DNA of 64,000 nucleotides from Rhyacophila brunnea (Eukaryota; Arthropoda; Insecta; Trichoptera; Rhyacophilidae), in assembly GCA_022495005.1 (NCBI GenBank), contig JAGYXB010001763.1, positions 1-64,000 of the forward strand, written 5' to 3'. Of this stretch, positions 11,112 through 22,867 are shown piece after piece (position 1 is the first letter of the stretch; each line of letters opens with the position of its first letter). Below the pieces are notes generated by a model that was given only the letters and a program-made list of their open reading frames with translations, ran no database searches and was not told the origin of the DNA. The position numbers and the translations under genes were made by a program.

Positions 11112-11903
11112 TTAACGGCCCACATGCTCGTCGTAGGTCAAAATTGAGTTTTTATTGTATTTTCAAACCATGATCCTGGACACTCCTTAAACGTTGTAGA
11201 TACTATATTTATATAATTTTGAAGCCTTATTATCTTTCATATTTATTTTAAACATTTGATGACTGCATAAAGTATTTCTGTTACATAAAATAGTATTCTT
11301 TTAAACCTCTCGCTCTAATGTTTTAGAATATAGTCATATTTCGGTACATAACTGTGCAGTGGTGCTACGATTTTTTACATTTATTAATTTTTAAACGCAT
11401 TTATAAAACCATTAGTATAATTTTGACGAGATAATTTTTGTAAAATCTTCACGATAAAAAATTATATTGATAATCTCTGTGATCCCAAATTTGACAAGAA
11501 TTAGGCATTTTATTATTCAAAAAATCGGCAAGATTAACACATTTAAAGATGATTCCAAAGATACTTATTATAAGCTATGTATTTGACCATTCAAGTGTGA
11601 TAAACATCTTATGAATAATGATTGCTTTATAATAATTATTGACCTAAGAATAAGGTAGTGTTTTTTTGAAATACGCCATTTCTTTTGTCATTCCCCAGTG
11701 GTTAAGCTACAACATACGGCCGTAGCCATAAATTGACAAACTATAATTGAAGTAATGAAATGTTTAAAATAAATATGAGGGATAATAAGGCTTCAAAATT
11801 ATATAAATAGATTATCTACAACGTTTAAGGAGTGTCCAGGATCATGGTTTGAAAATACAATAAAAACTCAATTTTGACCTACGACGAGCATGTCCCCCCT
11901 TAA
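11112..11903. mobile_element. TTAA-flanked inverted-repeat element (family P), copy 1
   Basis: TTAA borders both ends (11112-11115 and 11900-11903). About 145 bp of the right end is the inverted copy of the left end, including CATGCTCGTCGTAGGTCAAA, ACCATGATCCTGGACACTCC and GAAGCCTTATTATC. The interior is shared with copies at 30389-31475 and 59280-59878. A TTAA duplication is the signature of piggyBac insertion, and a piggyBac transposase relic lies at 27.6-28.9 kb, but no shared terminal sequence with that relic was shown. No coding capacity. Confidence 0.8.
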
Positions 11904-12375
11904 TTACATTTCAACGACTTTTTAAAAATAATTTTTGAATACATGTACCTACATGAATTGCACCGTCGAGAAGAAATCTGCAAATTTTACAACACTCTTA
12001 ATTTAGGCAAAATATTTGAAAAAAAAATAGAATGCTCGAAAAATATTGGTTATTTTTAGATATATTTTAGATAACACATATTATATAAACAAACTTTTTC
12101 AATCATGAATATTAATAAAACGCTTTATGATCAAGCAACACCGATGAACATTTACGAGCAAAGTTTTAAAAAACTCAACTACAAAATTAACACCCGAAAT
12201 TTAAAAAAAAAAATGTAAAACAATTTCATCTATTAGAGATTCATTTATTTTTTTATGTTGAAATTCCTTTTTCATGATAATAAATAATGTATGTCTGAAA
12301 ATAGTATTTTACTTGCGTGCCGCCATCCATTTTATATTCCTAATGTGGCCCTTCATCCAAAAAGTTTTCCCATAC

Positions 12376-12529
12376 CTGCATTATATCATTCGACAGAATC
12401 ATATTGTATGAAAAATAGTGTCTCGAAATTCTGCAATTATTATATCCTTCTAAGAAACTGAAAACTGATTGTTGTAGGACTGCTGGTTCACCGTTATGTT
12501 CAGAAAGCTTGAATAAAGAAAATATAATC
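12376..12529 (-). CDS. Possible isolated exon, unrecognised
   Basis: On the minus strand an open stretch is bounded by a plausible acceptor (…GCCAATATCAG at 12530) and a strong donor (CAG|GTATGG at 12375). It encodes text such as KLSEHNGEPAVLQQSVFSFL and NDIMQ. No family is recognised and no partner exon was found on either side. It could be chance, a lost transposon piece or one exon of a large host gene. Confidence 0.2.
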
Positions 12530-13069
12530 CTGATATTGGCCAATAATTAAGTAAGTATCTCGATTGTTAAGCCATATTATCATGATCAAATTTAGGCATA
12601 TTGGCATGTATTCTTTGCAACATTTTTTCTATACTTTTGACAGGTTTTAGACGTTATAGATAATTTTGTTATGTTCTGTGTAAAATTCTATATACAATAA
12701 CGTTTTTTTTTAGTTTTTGAACATGTTTGGATTTAGAAAATCATCATAATATATTGTTAAAATATTCATTATTCAAAATAACCTCAAATTATATTTTAAT
12801 TAATGAACTCACCAAAGCGTAAAGAAAATTTTAGGAAAATCATTTATAATTTATATACTTACTATTTTCAGCTTGGACTTATCCCAGATGATACAATTGG
12901 ATTAGGTTTTATGTCTAACTCACTAATTGTCTAGTTGAGTTTACAATCAGTAGAGATTATCTTCTCAGATGCTTTAAACAGCAAATAACATCATTCATTA
13001 TTACCGTCCTTCCTCTGATACAAAATACAAAAGCTTACAGTCCATCTGTGTTAAAAAATAAACAACGAA

Positions 13070-13205
13070 ACCCCTCCAAGCCAATCCACTGCGCACCACA
13101 GCCAATCTTAATTAAGCTTATCACGAAACCCTATGTTTGGTTGTGAAGCTTCATCAGTTGTTTATGTCTGGATATGTCTTGGGAAGGTTTTCTCAAGACA
13201 GGTCA
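13070..13205 (+). repeat. Dispersed repeat, copy 1 (partner near 56.5 kb)
   Basis: TATCACGAAACCCTATGTTTGG followed by TGTGAA, a TTGTTTATG/TTGTCTATG block and a CTCAAGACAGG/CTCAGGAGCAG block recur in the same order at about 56480-56600. Similarity is moderate. No coding content or terminal structure was recognised. Confidence 0.45.
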
Positions 13206-14872
13206 CACACACTTAAGTATGCTATGACTAAGTTTACATGTAGGTATTTAAGTTGAACATAACCATGAGACAGAGGTACATGGTGAAAAAAAACAAAAAT
13301 CATTAATTACAATATTAATCAAAAGCTAATATACGTTCGCAGTATGATGATATTTTATGAAACAATAAAATTGGTATTTGTGATGACCCGATCAGGCCCA
13401 ATAGGCTAAACAACGGGTTGGACCATTTACATAATATACATTTCAGGGCATTCTCATTGAATGGGATTTACATACAGTGCTCCTACTTTCTCTGCCAGGT
13501 TTTCGACGAAACCATTATTATACGTATTCTCCGCTTTCTCACAGACCGTTTTTCTCCGTCAAGAAAGGGAAGCGCGGCATACGGTGAAAGTCATCGGTGT
13601 TCACCTCCTCACTTTTCATTTGTGTCATGGTTATAACGCATACTTATATAATATTATGCAGGTCAAATGTATAGATCTCTACCAGGATAGAGAGCGCGTC
13701 TATTAACGTGTATATTAGACATTCGTCAGAAACTTTTTTTTATATACCGTATCGCTTAATGTCTTATATTTAAAATCCAATGTCTTTAGTAATAAACTAT
13801 GATTTTTATAAACGGTTGAATTAACAATCTATTAATTCCATATTTTCTTACAATAATACAATTTATTTCTCTTTTATACCATAGTTCAATATCTCATAAA
13901 GGTATATTTATTTTTAGCATCAGAAAAGAAATGTCTATATTTTAACCTCTTATGTTGGTTCAATGTGCCGTGCAACGGAGAAGTTTTTCAATCATTTCGT
14001 AAAGTCACTTACCACTTAGTACTTACATCCATTTACCACTAAAGCTGGAATACCCTTCTAAATCACAGCGCAGAACAATGGATGTATTCTGACAAATGTA
14101 CGGGTAATATATGTTATCTATGTGTATTTACTGAACATACTCTTGTGTCAGTAGCGTGGTTTCAGTTACTTTTTAGAAAGAAACTTACACTATTTTTTAG
14201 AACCCACTGTAGTAGAACGTAGCAGGCTTGAAACTATCATCGGGAAAATAGCTTTTTTTTTCAAGTTTATTAAGCCTCCTTAACTTTTTATTTTTAAGCT
14301 AACTTATCAAAAATTTTCCACATTTCCATGTGTTTTTGTTTCAGATTTCCTGTTAAATAAAATCAGGTCATTTCCTTCACAAAATTCCGGCATATTATTT
14401 TGCTTTCTACCGGGAACATGACGTGTACCATACCATAGTTTCGACATCGCTCACGTAATAGTTTTAACGGGTAACTAACAATCGTTTCCCTGTAAAAGTT
14501 GAAATGCTCCACAGGAGACGGCTAAGATTTACACTGGATTGAAAAATCAAGTGAAAATACTATCTAGTGAACTCCGTGTATAATCTACATAATATACATC
14601 ACAATATCAACACCAGCGGTCCTAATACAATGACCATGCTTTCCTTTACATTTAAGGAGTCGTACAGTACACCAAATTTGGAGTACACACAGAAAGTTCA
14701 TCCGCTAATAATATAACTGTTATTAGTCGTCGATTTGGAAGTAGAGAATTATAATTTTCTGCATTAAAAATTTTAAAAAGATAATAGTAACATATTACCA
14801 CTGGTTATTATATTTCTGATTTATTAATCTTTGAAAAATGAGTTTGTGAACAAACCTGTCGTCATATATGAT

Positions 14873-15296
14873 GTGTGGATCAGAACCAGACTTTTCCGAC
14901 CCACCCGAAAAAACTGAGTCAGAAATCTCATCGCTATTAATATTCATTTTTTGTCAGAAATTGACTATCATTAAAAATGTCGTCGTATGACACTACCATA
15001 TACAGTAATTTCTTGCAATCACATAAAATAATTCATTATGAGTGCCATATTTGTCTGTTCCACATACAAATTGCGGACAAGTCTGGCAACCCTGAAATGC
15101 TGGAAGAAACAGAATATAAAGATTTTTTAACAGATAACAGTGAGTGCAAGACTTTAGTGATTCATCTGATAAATTATCAGGTATTTTGCTGAAACAATAT
15201 TTAGTTTCTTTTTTCAATGAATCTATAACTTTAACACTAATTATCTCAGAACTGAATAATTATTGTGGGTTAAACAAGCCTGGTTCTGATCCACAC
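14873..15296. mobile_element. Small inverted-repeat element (MITE)
   Basis: Inverted ends read GTGTGGATCAGAACCAG plus a diverged extension to an ACCCAC block about 30 bp in, at 14873-14906 and 15263-15296. At 424 bp with no transposase it is a non-autonomous element. No clear target-site duplication was seen. A 71-codon ORF inside it (14977-15192) shows no family resemblance. Confidence 0.65.
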
Positions 15297-17799
15297 GTAT
15301 TTATAATTGGTTAACAATGGGCTTAGTCTTCGCCACATATAAAGATTGATTTACGACAAATCAAATAGCTTATGAACGATTAGGTCCCACTCCTCTCGGC
15401 ATTCTATGAGACGCACTACTTGTGGCCCACTAGAAAACCCGTGACACTAATAAATTAGTGCGACTATCTGAAGTATTCACCGTTTGCTTTAATATAAAGA
15501 TTTGGTATATCTAAAAGACAAGACAGCGCGGACGATACAAACGGACACTAACAAGCCATGCACATTCGATTATCACGTATGCTTGCAATAACTCATAATT
15601 TAACCGTTGATTATACCTGCTAACCAGGTGCTTATTGCTAAACCTAATATGCGAAGTGTCTGGGTATATAAAAGACAGTATCCTTTATATTTTCTTAACC
15701 CTGCCCCTTCCCCTCCCTTATAAATCAATAAATAAAATATTATAAATATTTTTTTTTCAAAATGTACCCCTCATTACATGCTTGGTTTGAACTATGATAA
15801 AAATAAAACGAATCAAAATACGTAAGCTCCGCTTCAGCTTTTTAATTATTACCTATTCTTGGAGTAAATATAATGTAGTACCTACCTAATTAAAATAAAA
15901 CACAAAATGTAGTAGATATCTACTTATTCCACTTAGTTAAATACTTTCGGACGATTAAAAAGAATGCCATTTAACAACTACTGGTAATATTGTATAATCA
16001 TCAGCATTGATAAATCAACTGTTGGGTCTCTCCCATTTGATTACATTCCTCTCGGTCTTATGTTTTTATCAGTAGCAATAATCAGCGTTTGCTAGCTGCT
16101 CCGTCAGCTCTAGCAAGCAGCATCAAGATGGATTCCATGTATAAAAAATAAAGGAAAACAGGCCCCTCAGATGACGGGTAAAATTATTAAACATGAAACA
16201 TGCTTTGCCTACTGATTCTCTAAATGCTGGTTGTCCAAATTCGAAAGAAAATAAAATAAATTTCGGGGCGCGGGTCACCGTCATTTCCGAAGCGCCGTTT
16301 GCGGCCGACTGAAGCTACTCCGGCCCGCGCCGCGCTACTTTCGTGACTTTATTTTTTTGTTTTCGTTACCACTGCCTGTGAGATGTTTTCGTAACGAATC
16401 CGCCCAGGTGGCTATAAAATAAATTAAATAAAAAAGTTCTCCACTGATTCTGAACGGAATTTCTTTAATTATCTAAAAATCTCGAAAAATCCAAAAACCA
16501 ATCTCGAATTCTCGAAAAAAAGAAGTATTTTCGATTTCTAAAATTCTCGTACCTCGAGAAATAACAAAAGTCGAGAAAACATTAATATTGTATCAAGTTT
16601 CTATGAGCACTTGATAATATAATAACACAGTGTGTTATTCTATAGATCTACGTTTTACCTCTGGAACACCATACCTTTCTATGTTTACGGACATGACTCA
16701 CTATTACTTATAACCCCCATATATCAAATAGACGTAAGTTTATCGTGATTATGAACCCACCGCATAGCACGTCTATGCCGCGCACGCTATCAAGTAGATC
16801 CGCGTCTGTCTATACGTTGTTTTTTCACCCCCTATTGACTTGACGGCGTGATGAGTAAAATTGTCGGAACTCGATGTTACGCCGTGTGTAGTTTTCTTGC
16901 TTTTTTCGTTTTCTTCACCGTACTTACAGACAACGCCAGCTATGACGGAATCGTAACAGATAGAATGAATTTTCTGCATGATTTTTCTTAACGGACAACG
17001 GCGATCTCTCATGTGTGAAATAAATAAACCTCTATCTGCGAAATTGAGATAATATACCTATGTAGTATATTAATGCATATAATAGTATATACAATGCTAC
17101 CACTGCTATATATCGAAGCATTATTACGGTCGAAATAATTATTTGGCCTAAACAGACCAAGTTTATTATTATGTATCACAAAATTCCCGCACGTTTGAGT
17201 CAAAATCCTTAAAAATACCAATTGATCTGTTAGTAGCACAGAACAAAGAGTTCCCTGTGTCACTCGGATGACGGTACTGACAGCGAGAATGTCTACCTAC
17301 CTGAAGGATAACCTTTTCTGACAGTCGAGATAGGATCATGGGTGAACACGCCACGTTAGCCTTATTATCTATTCTTCCCATAATTTTAATCATGTTTTAA
17401 AAAATGTAATCAAATAGTTTTGCTACCTACCGGGCGGCGGAACTAGATTTTCTATTCTATAGAGATGTAGGTATTAAGAAAATGTAAATTACTTTATTTT
17501 ACCATTACCATTACAACATTACATAAATAAGTAACTCTAAGAAATGTGTATCTGGCCAGTATGATCATTAAAGTGCAAATTAGCCGATTTAAATGGGTTT
17601 ATAATACAACGAATCACATAAAACCATTAAGACATATTAATTTTAAGAAAATAGTTTTAGTTTTATAGGACAAAGAAATCATCTTCTTCTCAAACCAAAA
17701 AAAGATTTACATATTAAATATGACTGCTTCATTGTCATTTTTTCGTGATCTAGTATCTATTTTTTGAACCAGTCAAGAGTATAAAGAGTGTACGATGTA
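15297..17799. other. Non-coding stretch with one GC-rich block
   Basis: No gene recognised. A GC-rich block at about 16262-16345 (GCGCCGTTTGCGGCCGAC, GGCCCGCGCCGCGC) stands out from its AT-rich surroundings. The stretch at about 16440-16580 repeats short TCTCGA/CTCGAAAAA motifs. Confidence 0.5.
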
Positions 17800-18075
17800 A
17801 TAGAATAGAGGTCGTTAAGCAGATAATAACAATGGGCTGGACATATTGCTCGGCGAGTGGACAACCGCTGGACAAACGCCGCCTTACATTGGTACCCAAG
17901 AAGCATTAAACGTCCACTGGGTCGCCCTAAAACACGCTGGATGGACGAACTCATAAAGTTCTATAGATGTAGGCACTTAGTAGCGAAAAACTTCGTACCG
18001 AGAAGAGTGGAGGGAGGTTTGGGAGGTTTTCATACATTATTGGATCGATCCCAGCTGATGATGATGATTAAATAT
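17800..18075 (+). pseudogene. LINE reverse-transcriptase C-terminal fragment with GAT tail
   Basis: In frame from about 17830 the DNA reads QWAGHIARRVDNRWTNAAL followed by KRPLGRPKTRWMDEL, the hallmark C-terminal region of a widespread insect non-LTR retrotransposon lineage (GHxAR…GRPxxRWxD). The last part drifts in frame (GLGG…) and ends in a short GATGATGATGATTAA tail at 18055-18069. Short trinucleotide tails are typical 3' ends of such LINEs. Everything upstream, including the endonuclease and catalytic core, is absent: a classic dead-on-arrival 5'-truncated copy. Confidence 0.85.
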
Positions 18076-19673
18076 GATCTTTTTTGTTATAGGTAGTCAA
18101 TTCAGTGATCTGATCATTGCACTGGTTTCGAATGGTCTACAATTTAGAATTTGCTATCATGTTCCACCTTTATTTTACACCTCTTCTCGTATCATACTGA
18201 AATTTCTTTATGAATTCTTTTTATATTTAATGACATACCAATAATTAATTGACTATTGAGGAAGTAGTAATCAAAGCTGGATTTATATACCTATATCTAG
18301 TATGTCTACATAACAAAAATATCCAACTTTGTGCCGCTCTATAATCTAACTGGCAACGGATATACATTAAATAGGTAATAAAAGATACTGTATAGTAATT
18401 TTAAGTCAATAACATTTTATTTTGATAACAAATACAGATAAGGATGGGTCTTATAAATAATTTTCAGTAAGGGTGGGAATAAAAAATGGAACTTCGAAGA
18501 AAATATTATACATTATTTTTTACCTTTTTGTCAAAACACTCGCGCTGCGAGAGAAATCTTTTGTTTACTTAGGATAGAGGAAAAAGAAGAATAACTGAGA
18601 GCAGCAAAGAAACGGTAGACAATATGTAGAGATGTGTTGTATAGAGAATCGATACTTGCAATCGGTCTCAATCGGTATCGCTTTTGTTATCAAACATAAT
18701 TATATAATAGAAACAAATAATACCTGCCGATACGGTCACCTTTATCAACGGTATGAATCCGATAATTAACAATTGGAATATAAGGGGGGATTTGCATTAA
18801 TAAAACTGAGGCGTTTTGCTGTGATATTATTTAAATATTTTCAATTTCTACTTTACTATGTCATCAAAAATCATTTCAATCTGACGACCACATATTAATA
18901 TGGTGGCGGTGGAAAAAAAATATAAATACACTGGTACGCTTGTTCTTTCCAACAAATTCATTAGCTTACTAAATAATTATTGCTGCACGTAAAAAATTAA
19001 AGAGCAATCATAAAAATACTAACTTTACCTACACTGCAATAAGCTGCGTTCATATCTTCACAATACTATTTTTCTATTCGGTTATATCTAGAGATACCTG
19101 CATATTATAATGTATGAAATAATATTATTTATTATTGAAAAATTAACCTTCATTGGAATAAGCATGATTTTTGCAAAAAAAAAATATTTGCATTTATAAA
19201 ATTACTTAGTGATATGGTGTGGCTATATAGATTCTTTCTTAATTCCTTCTACTGACAACTTAACTAATATTTATTAATGTGAAATGACTAATAGGAAAAT
19301 GGCCGATAAGTTCTACATATCATCGAAATTATATAACTACAGAATGCTTGGTACATTATTAGAGAACAAAATTACATCTTCCTCTAGTTCCACTGAAAGG
19401 ACCATAACTTAATAATATGTACAATGCGACTTTATATCAAGCCTTCTACGTCATCTCGTTCTTTTAAACAACAAAACACGCCCCCCGCATTTTTCTCGCT
19501 ACTACATTCCCTGCACCCATAATTCAGTATGTGCTTGATATCGCGAGTTTTATTAACATTACAAAGCCTAAACCTTTGCGGATGCATACGAAGAGCATTA
19601 TTTCGAATGTAGTGTATTGTAGTGTATTTGTATAGGTATAACAATTGGTGGCCAGAAAATAAATAACTTATGA
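18076..19673. other. No feature recognised
   Basis: AT-rich. A TATAAATA motif near 18923 was noted but has no associated transcript evidence. No coding region or repeat supported. Confidence 0.45.
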
Positions 19674-20462
19674 TTCGCAGATGATACCACACTAATCGTT
19701 GCTGATGAAAGAGAACTCACAGAGCTGCTACACCGGGTAGAGGAAGAGAGTCGCAAATACGGCCTCCGTATTAATAGGAATAAGACCAAGTTAATGGTTG
19801 TTGATCGGGCCAACCTTCTACCAACACCAAGTACACTCCAAAACCTCGAAACAGTCGACGAGTTTGTATATCTTGGATCGACCATCAGTGGAAAGGGCGG
19901 ATGCGAAGCGGAAATAAGAAGGCGCACACAGATTGAAAAAAATGCGATGACACGCCTTAACACTATATGTAAGGATCGGAGAATTTCGATTGCCACAAAA
20001 ATGATGCTTATGCAAACATTAGTGTTCTCAATATTTCTATACGGAGTCGAGTCGTGGACCCTGAAGGCAAGAGAACGGAAGGCAATTGATGTTTTTGAGA
20101 TGTGGTGTTGGCGCCGAATGCTTCGCATTTCTTGGACGGAGCACAGGACGAACCAGTCAATCATCCAGAGACTGAAGATAAAGGAACGGCTCTCGACGAT
20201 ATGTCTGAGAAGAATTCTGCAGTTTTTTGGATATATTGTCAGGCGCGGACCGGACAACCTGAAGAGACTGGTAGTTTTGGGTAGCCTCCAGGGAAGGCGA
20301 GGCAGAGAAAGAGCGTCTGCGCGATGGAGCGACCAAGTGAAAGAGCTGACTGGGGGCACCATCCATTCTGCCCTGAGAGAAGCGGAAGATCGAGAAGGAT
20401 GGAGAGTTTTGGTCGCTCAAAGGATGGCGAAATTTAATTGTGGTCACGATCCTCAGCCATGA
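19674..20462 (+). pseudogene. LINE reverse-transcriptase fragment, 262 open codons
   Basis: The frame opens directly on the catalytic FADD motif (19674-19685, followed by TTLIAD) and stays open to TGA at 20460. After the FADD come KYGLRIN (the motif after the active site), VYLGSTISGKGG, YGVESWTLKARERK, FEMWCWRRMLRISW, FGYIVRRGPDNLKR and GRRGRERASARWSD, in the order expected for this lineage of non-LTR retrotransposons. The codon before FADD is TGA, so endonuclease and the N-terminal palm/fingers are missing by 5' truncation. The copy ends near an AAGAAGAAG tail at about 20472-20480. The absence of lesions over 262 codons suggests a young insertion. It is catalytically dead because of the truncation. 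Confidence 0.9.
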
Positions 20463-20480
20463 GTGCATGACCAAGAAGAA

Positions 20481-20830
20481 GTATTGTAGTGGAGAAACGG
20501 AAAATAAAGCTTTTGATAATTCATTTCATTAGTGACGGAGATAGAGTATCTCCTATAATATGTCAACACGTAATGTAATAGTATCAGCGCGCAAAAACCA
20601 CGTGACGTGATAATGTCAGCGCATACAGTGGTGTGACGTAGAAGACTTCGTATAAAAGTCACACTGAAACGCCGCGTTCGGTGGCATAGCAACTTTCGTG
20701 ATTGCTATCGATTGATTGATTTGCTATCTTATAATCGACTTCTGATAGTGGATAGTAAGAAATAAGTAATTGAAAATATCTGTTGATATCATTCACCCAT
20801 TCTTCTAAAGTGTACTTATTGTATGTGAGA
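20481..20830 (+). promoter_or_regulatory. Core-promoter-like sequence, possible solo LTR (tentative)
   Basis: TATAAAAG at 20652-20659 is followed by GTCACACTGAAACGCC about 10 bp on. The block lies in a locally GC-richer stretch with GTGACGT motifs. A solo LTR is one explanation, but neither matching ends nor a target duplication was found. Confidence 0.2.
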
Positions 20831-21164
20831 TTAACTTGTACAAGACCATGATGAATTACCTCGACGCTTTAATCTTGGTAGTATCGTAATTTTATAAACA
20901 TCCCTATGGATGGGTACTTGATGGCTACAGGGTAGGTGAATCTGAAAACTGCGGACAAAAAATGAATAACGAATACAACGCCGGGTAAAAACATGGTTAG
21001 CAAATAAATTGGGGTTCATATTTTTTCTTTTTTCTCGAAACGCATAATAAGAAAAACGAGAATTTTCATGTATACCATATATTATACAATGTGTATGAGA
21101 AGTAACAATGCGATAGACTCATATAACTCATAAATATATAATATACTATAATTCCATCCTTTCC

Positions 21165-21440
21165 TAGTGATATTTTGAGTTCATGTCTGCCAGCACTGAG
21201 TCCAGCTCGAGTTTTGTAAAATGCGGATCATCAGCTGTAAGAGGCGTGAGCTCCATCCTTTCTCTGATCTTTTGCTGTTCTTTTGTTTCCCTATACGTAT
21301 ATTATCAGGAAAGAATTTATTAATGACACATTTGGCTGTCTCATTAATAGATTGATATTTTTCATTTGGTATGCTCCATCATTTTTGCATCGAACAGTAG
21401 GTTTTCCAACTTTTAATTTTGGCTTCTTGCATAGCTAATT
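21165..21440 (-). pseudogene. LINE pre-RT/RT N-terminal fragment, decayed
   Basis: On the minus strand the order AKIKSWKTYCSMQ then, after about 170 bp with frame changes and stops, PLTADDPHFTKLELDSVLAD matches the region between endonuclease and reverse transcriptase in many insect non-LTR elements (…AKxxSWxxfC…, then …FTxxELxxVL…). The copy stops before the RT catalytic motifs. It is a different portion of a LINE from the fragment at 19674 and lies in the opposite orientation. Confidence 0.6.
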
Positions 21441-21458
21441 AGTACCCATTCCGTGCGG

Positions 21459-21522
21459 CCAACGCAACAGTTGCGTTGAACAATACTTTATAGAAATGCG
21501 ACAAACGCAACTGCTGCGTTGG
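21459..21522. repeat. Paired palindromes AACGCAAC/GTTGCGTT
   Basis: CCAACGCAACAGTTGCGTTG at 21459-21478 is a near-perfect palindrome. AAACGCAACTGCTGCGTTGG at 21503-21522 is its inverted copy, so each can fold alone or the two can pair. No surrounding element was delimited. Confidence 0.7.
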
Positions 21523-21545
21523 ATACTTCGTGCTTTTATTATTGA

Positions 21546-22867
21546 CTTGAAATTGGTTCAGCGTGTTTTAAAACTTAGAATATATAGTGCAGCATGGTTC
21601 CTTAGTCATCAGTGTTTGAATTAAGTTTAGCATCTAGGAATACTGAGAGTGTAATGAGTTCTCTTCTGTTTTATTAGACTTTTGTAACCTGTGCTTTGTT
21701 CGATGTACTGCGCAATAGTATGTTATTTTAGTGAGGTGCTATTTCTCTCTCTTTGATTTCATTATTAATGTAATTAAGAGTGTTGTAAATTTATTTTTAA
21801 AACCCAGTTAAACATTCAATATTGGCTACGTATCGATTGTAATTATTTAATAGTATATCGCTCCGGTAATAACTACGAATACACATGTATGTAAATAAAA
21901 TAATAATATATATTGTACCTAAATAAATAAATATTGTGTTTTTTTCCCTTCAAATAACTCAACAGTTGCGGTACACGGTGTATAGGAGTATGCATATAGT
22001 GTAACTTTATCAACTGGGATGTTCCCGACCAAGTTAACCTACATATTTCTCTACTCTGGGAACATGTGTATTTTATTTTTTACGCAGTCAAAGATACGCA
22101 ATACCTATGTATTATAATCTATTTTAAGTTATTGTCATGTAGGTATATTAAATATAAACTTATTTTTAAAAACATGTGCTATGCTTCTAATCTTCATCAC
22201 ATTATAAATATGCTTAATTTTTCATGTTTACTATGAAATGAGAAGCTTTGAATCAATATAGTTTGGAAACTTTTATTATTTCCTAGAATCTAGAGTAGGA
22301 TGCATATTTTTATGGTTTTTCTTCCGGTTCAATTACTTTGGGTTAGAATTACTTTATAAGACTTTAGCTTGAAACAAACTAAGTCGATGTAGTTTAACTT
22401 TATAAGCATTGGCTGGTTATCCCACAACTGAAAGAGACAGCAGATTCAGTATCTAATATTAACAGATATCTCAAACTCACTCCAATAATGTCAAATGTTT
22501 GTTTTTTCATAATTTTATAAACTTTCATTAAAAAAAAATACATAAAACCTTGAAATTTACATTCCTGATTCTATCGTCAATAGAAAAAAATGCCACCTTT
22601 TGCTTATTTATCTAATTCTTGCGAACGGGATAATAATATTACAAATCAATATATACCTATTCCAATATGTTATTGTCATCTTTCATAATATTATTGATGT
22701 TCTATAACATGTCTATCAAATGAAATATGAAACCTTGGGATAGCTTTAGAGGTCTGTATCTAAGAAATAAAAGCGATTACATTAATTATTGTATTATCGA
22801 TACCAATATCAACACAATATATTAAACCGCTAATGAAATGATTAAAATACACTGAATGGTTCGCAAT
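21546..22867. other. No feature recognised
   Basis: AT-rich; no ORF with family resemblance and no element ends detected. Confidence 0.45.

Larger units (their letters stand above)
11904..14872. other. Mostly featureless AT-rich stretch
   Basis: Apart from the possible exon and the dispersed repeat listed within it, nothing was recognised. Short ORFs near 13418-13706 overlap in two frames and look like chance. Confidence 0.5.

Noticed and set aside
19598..20362. 254-codon ORF on the minus strand
   Set aside because: It is the antisense shadow of the reverse-transcriptase fragment on the plus strand, which carries the real motifs.
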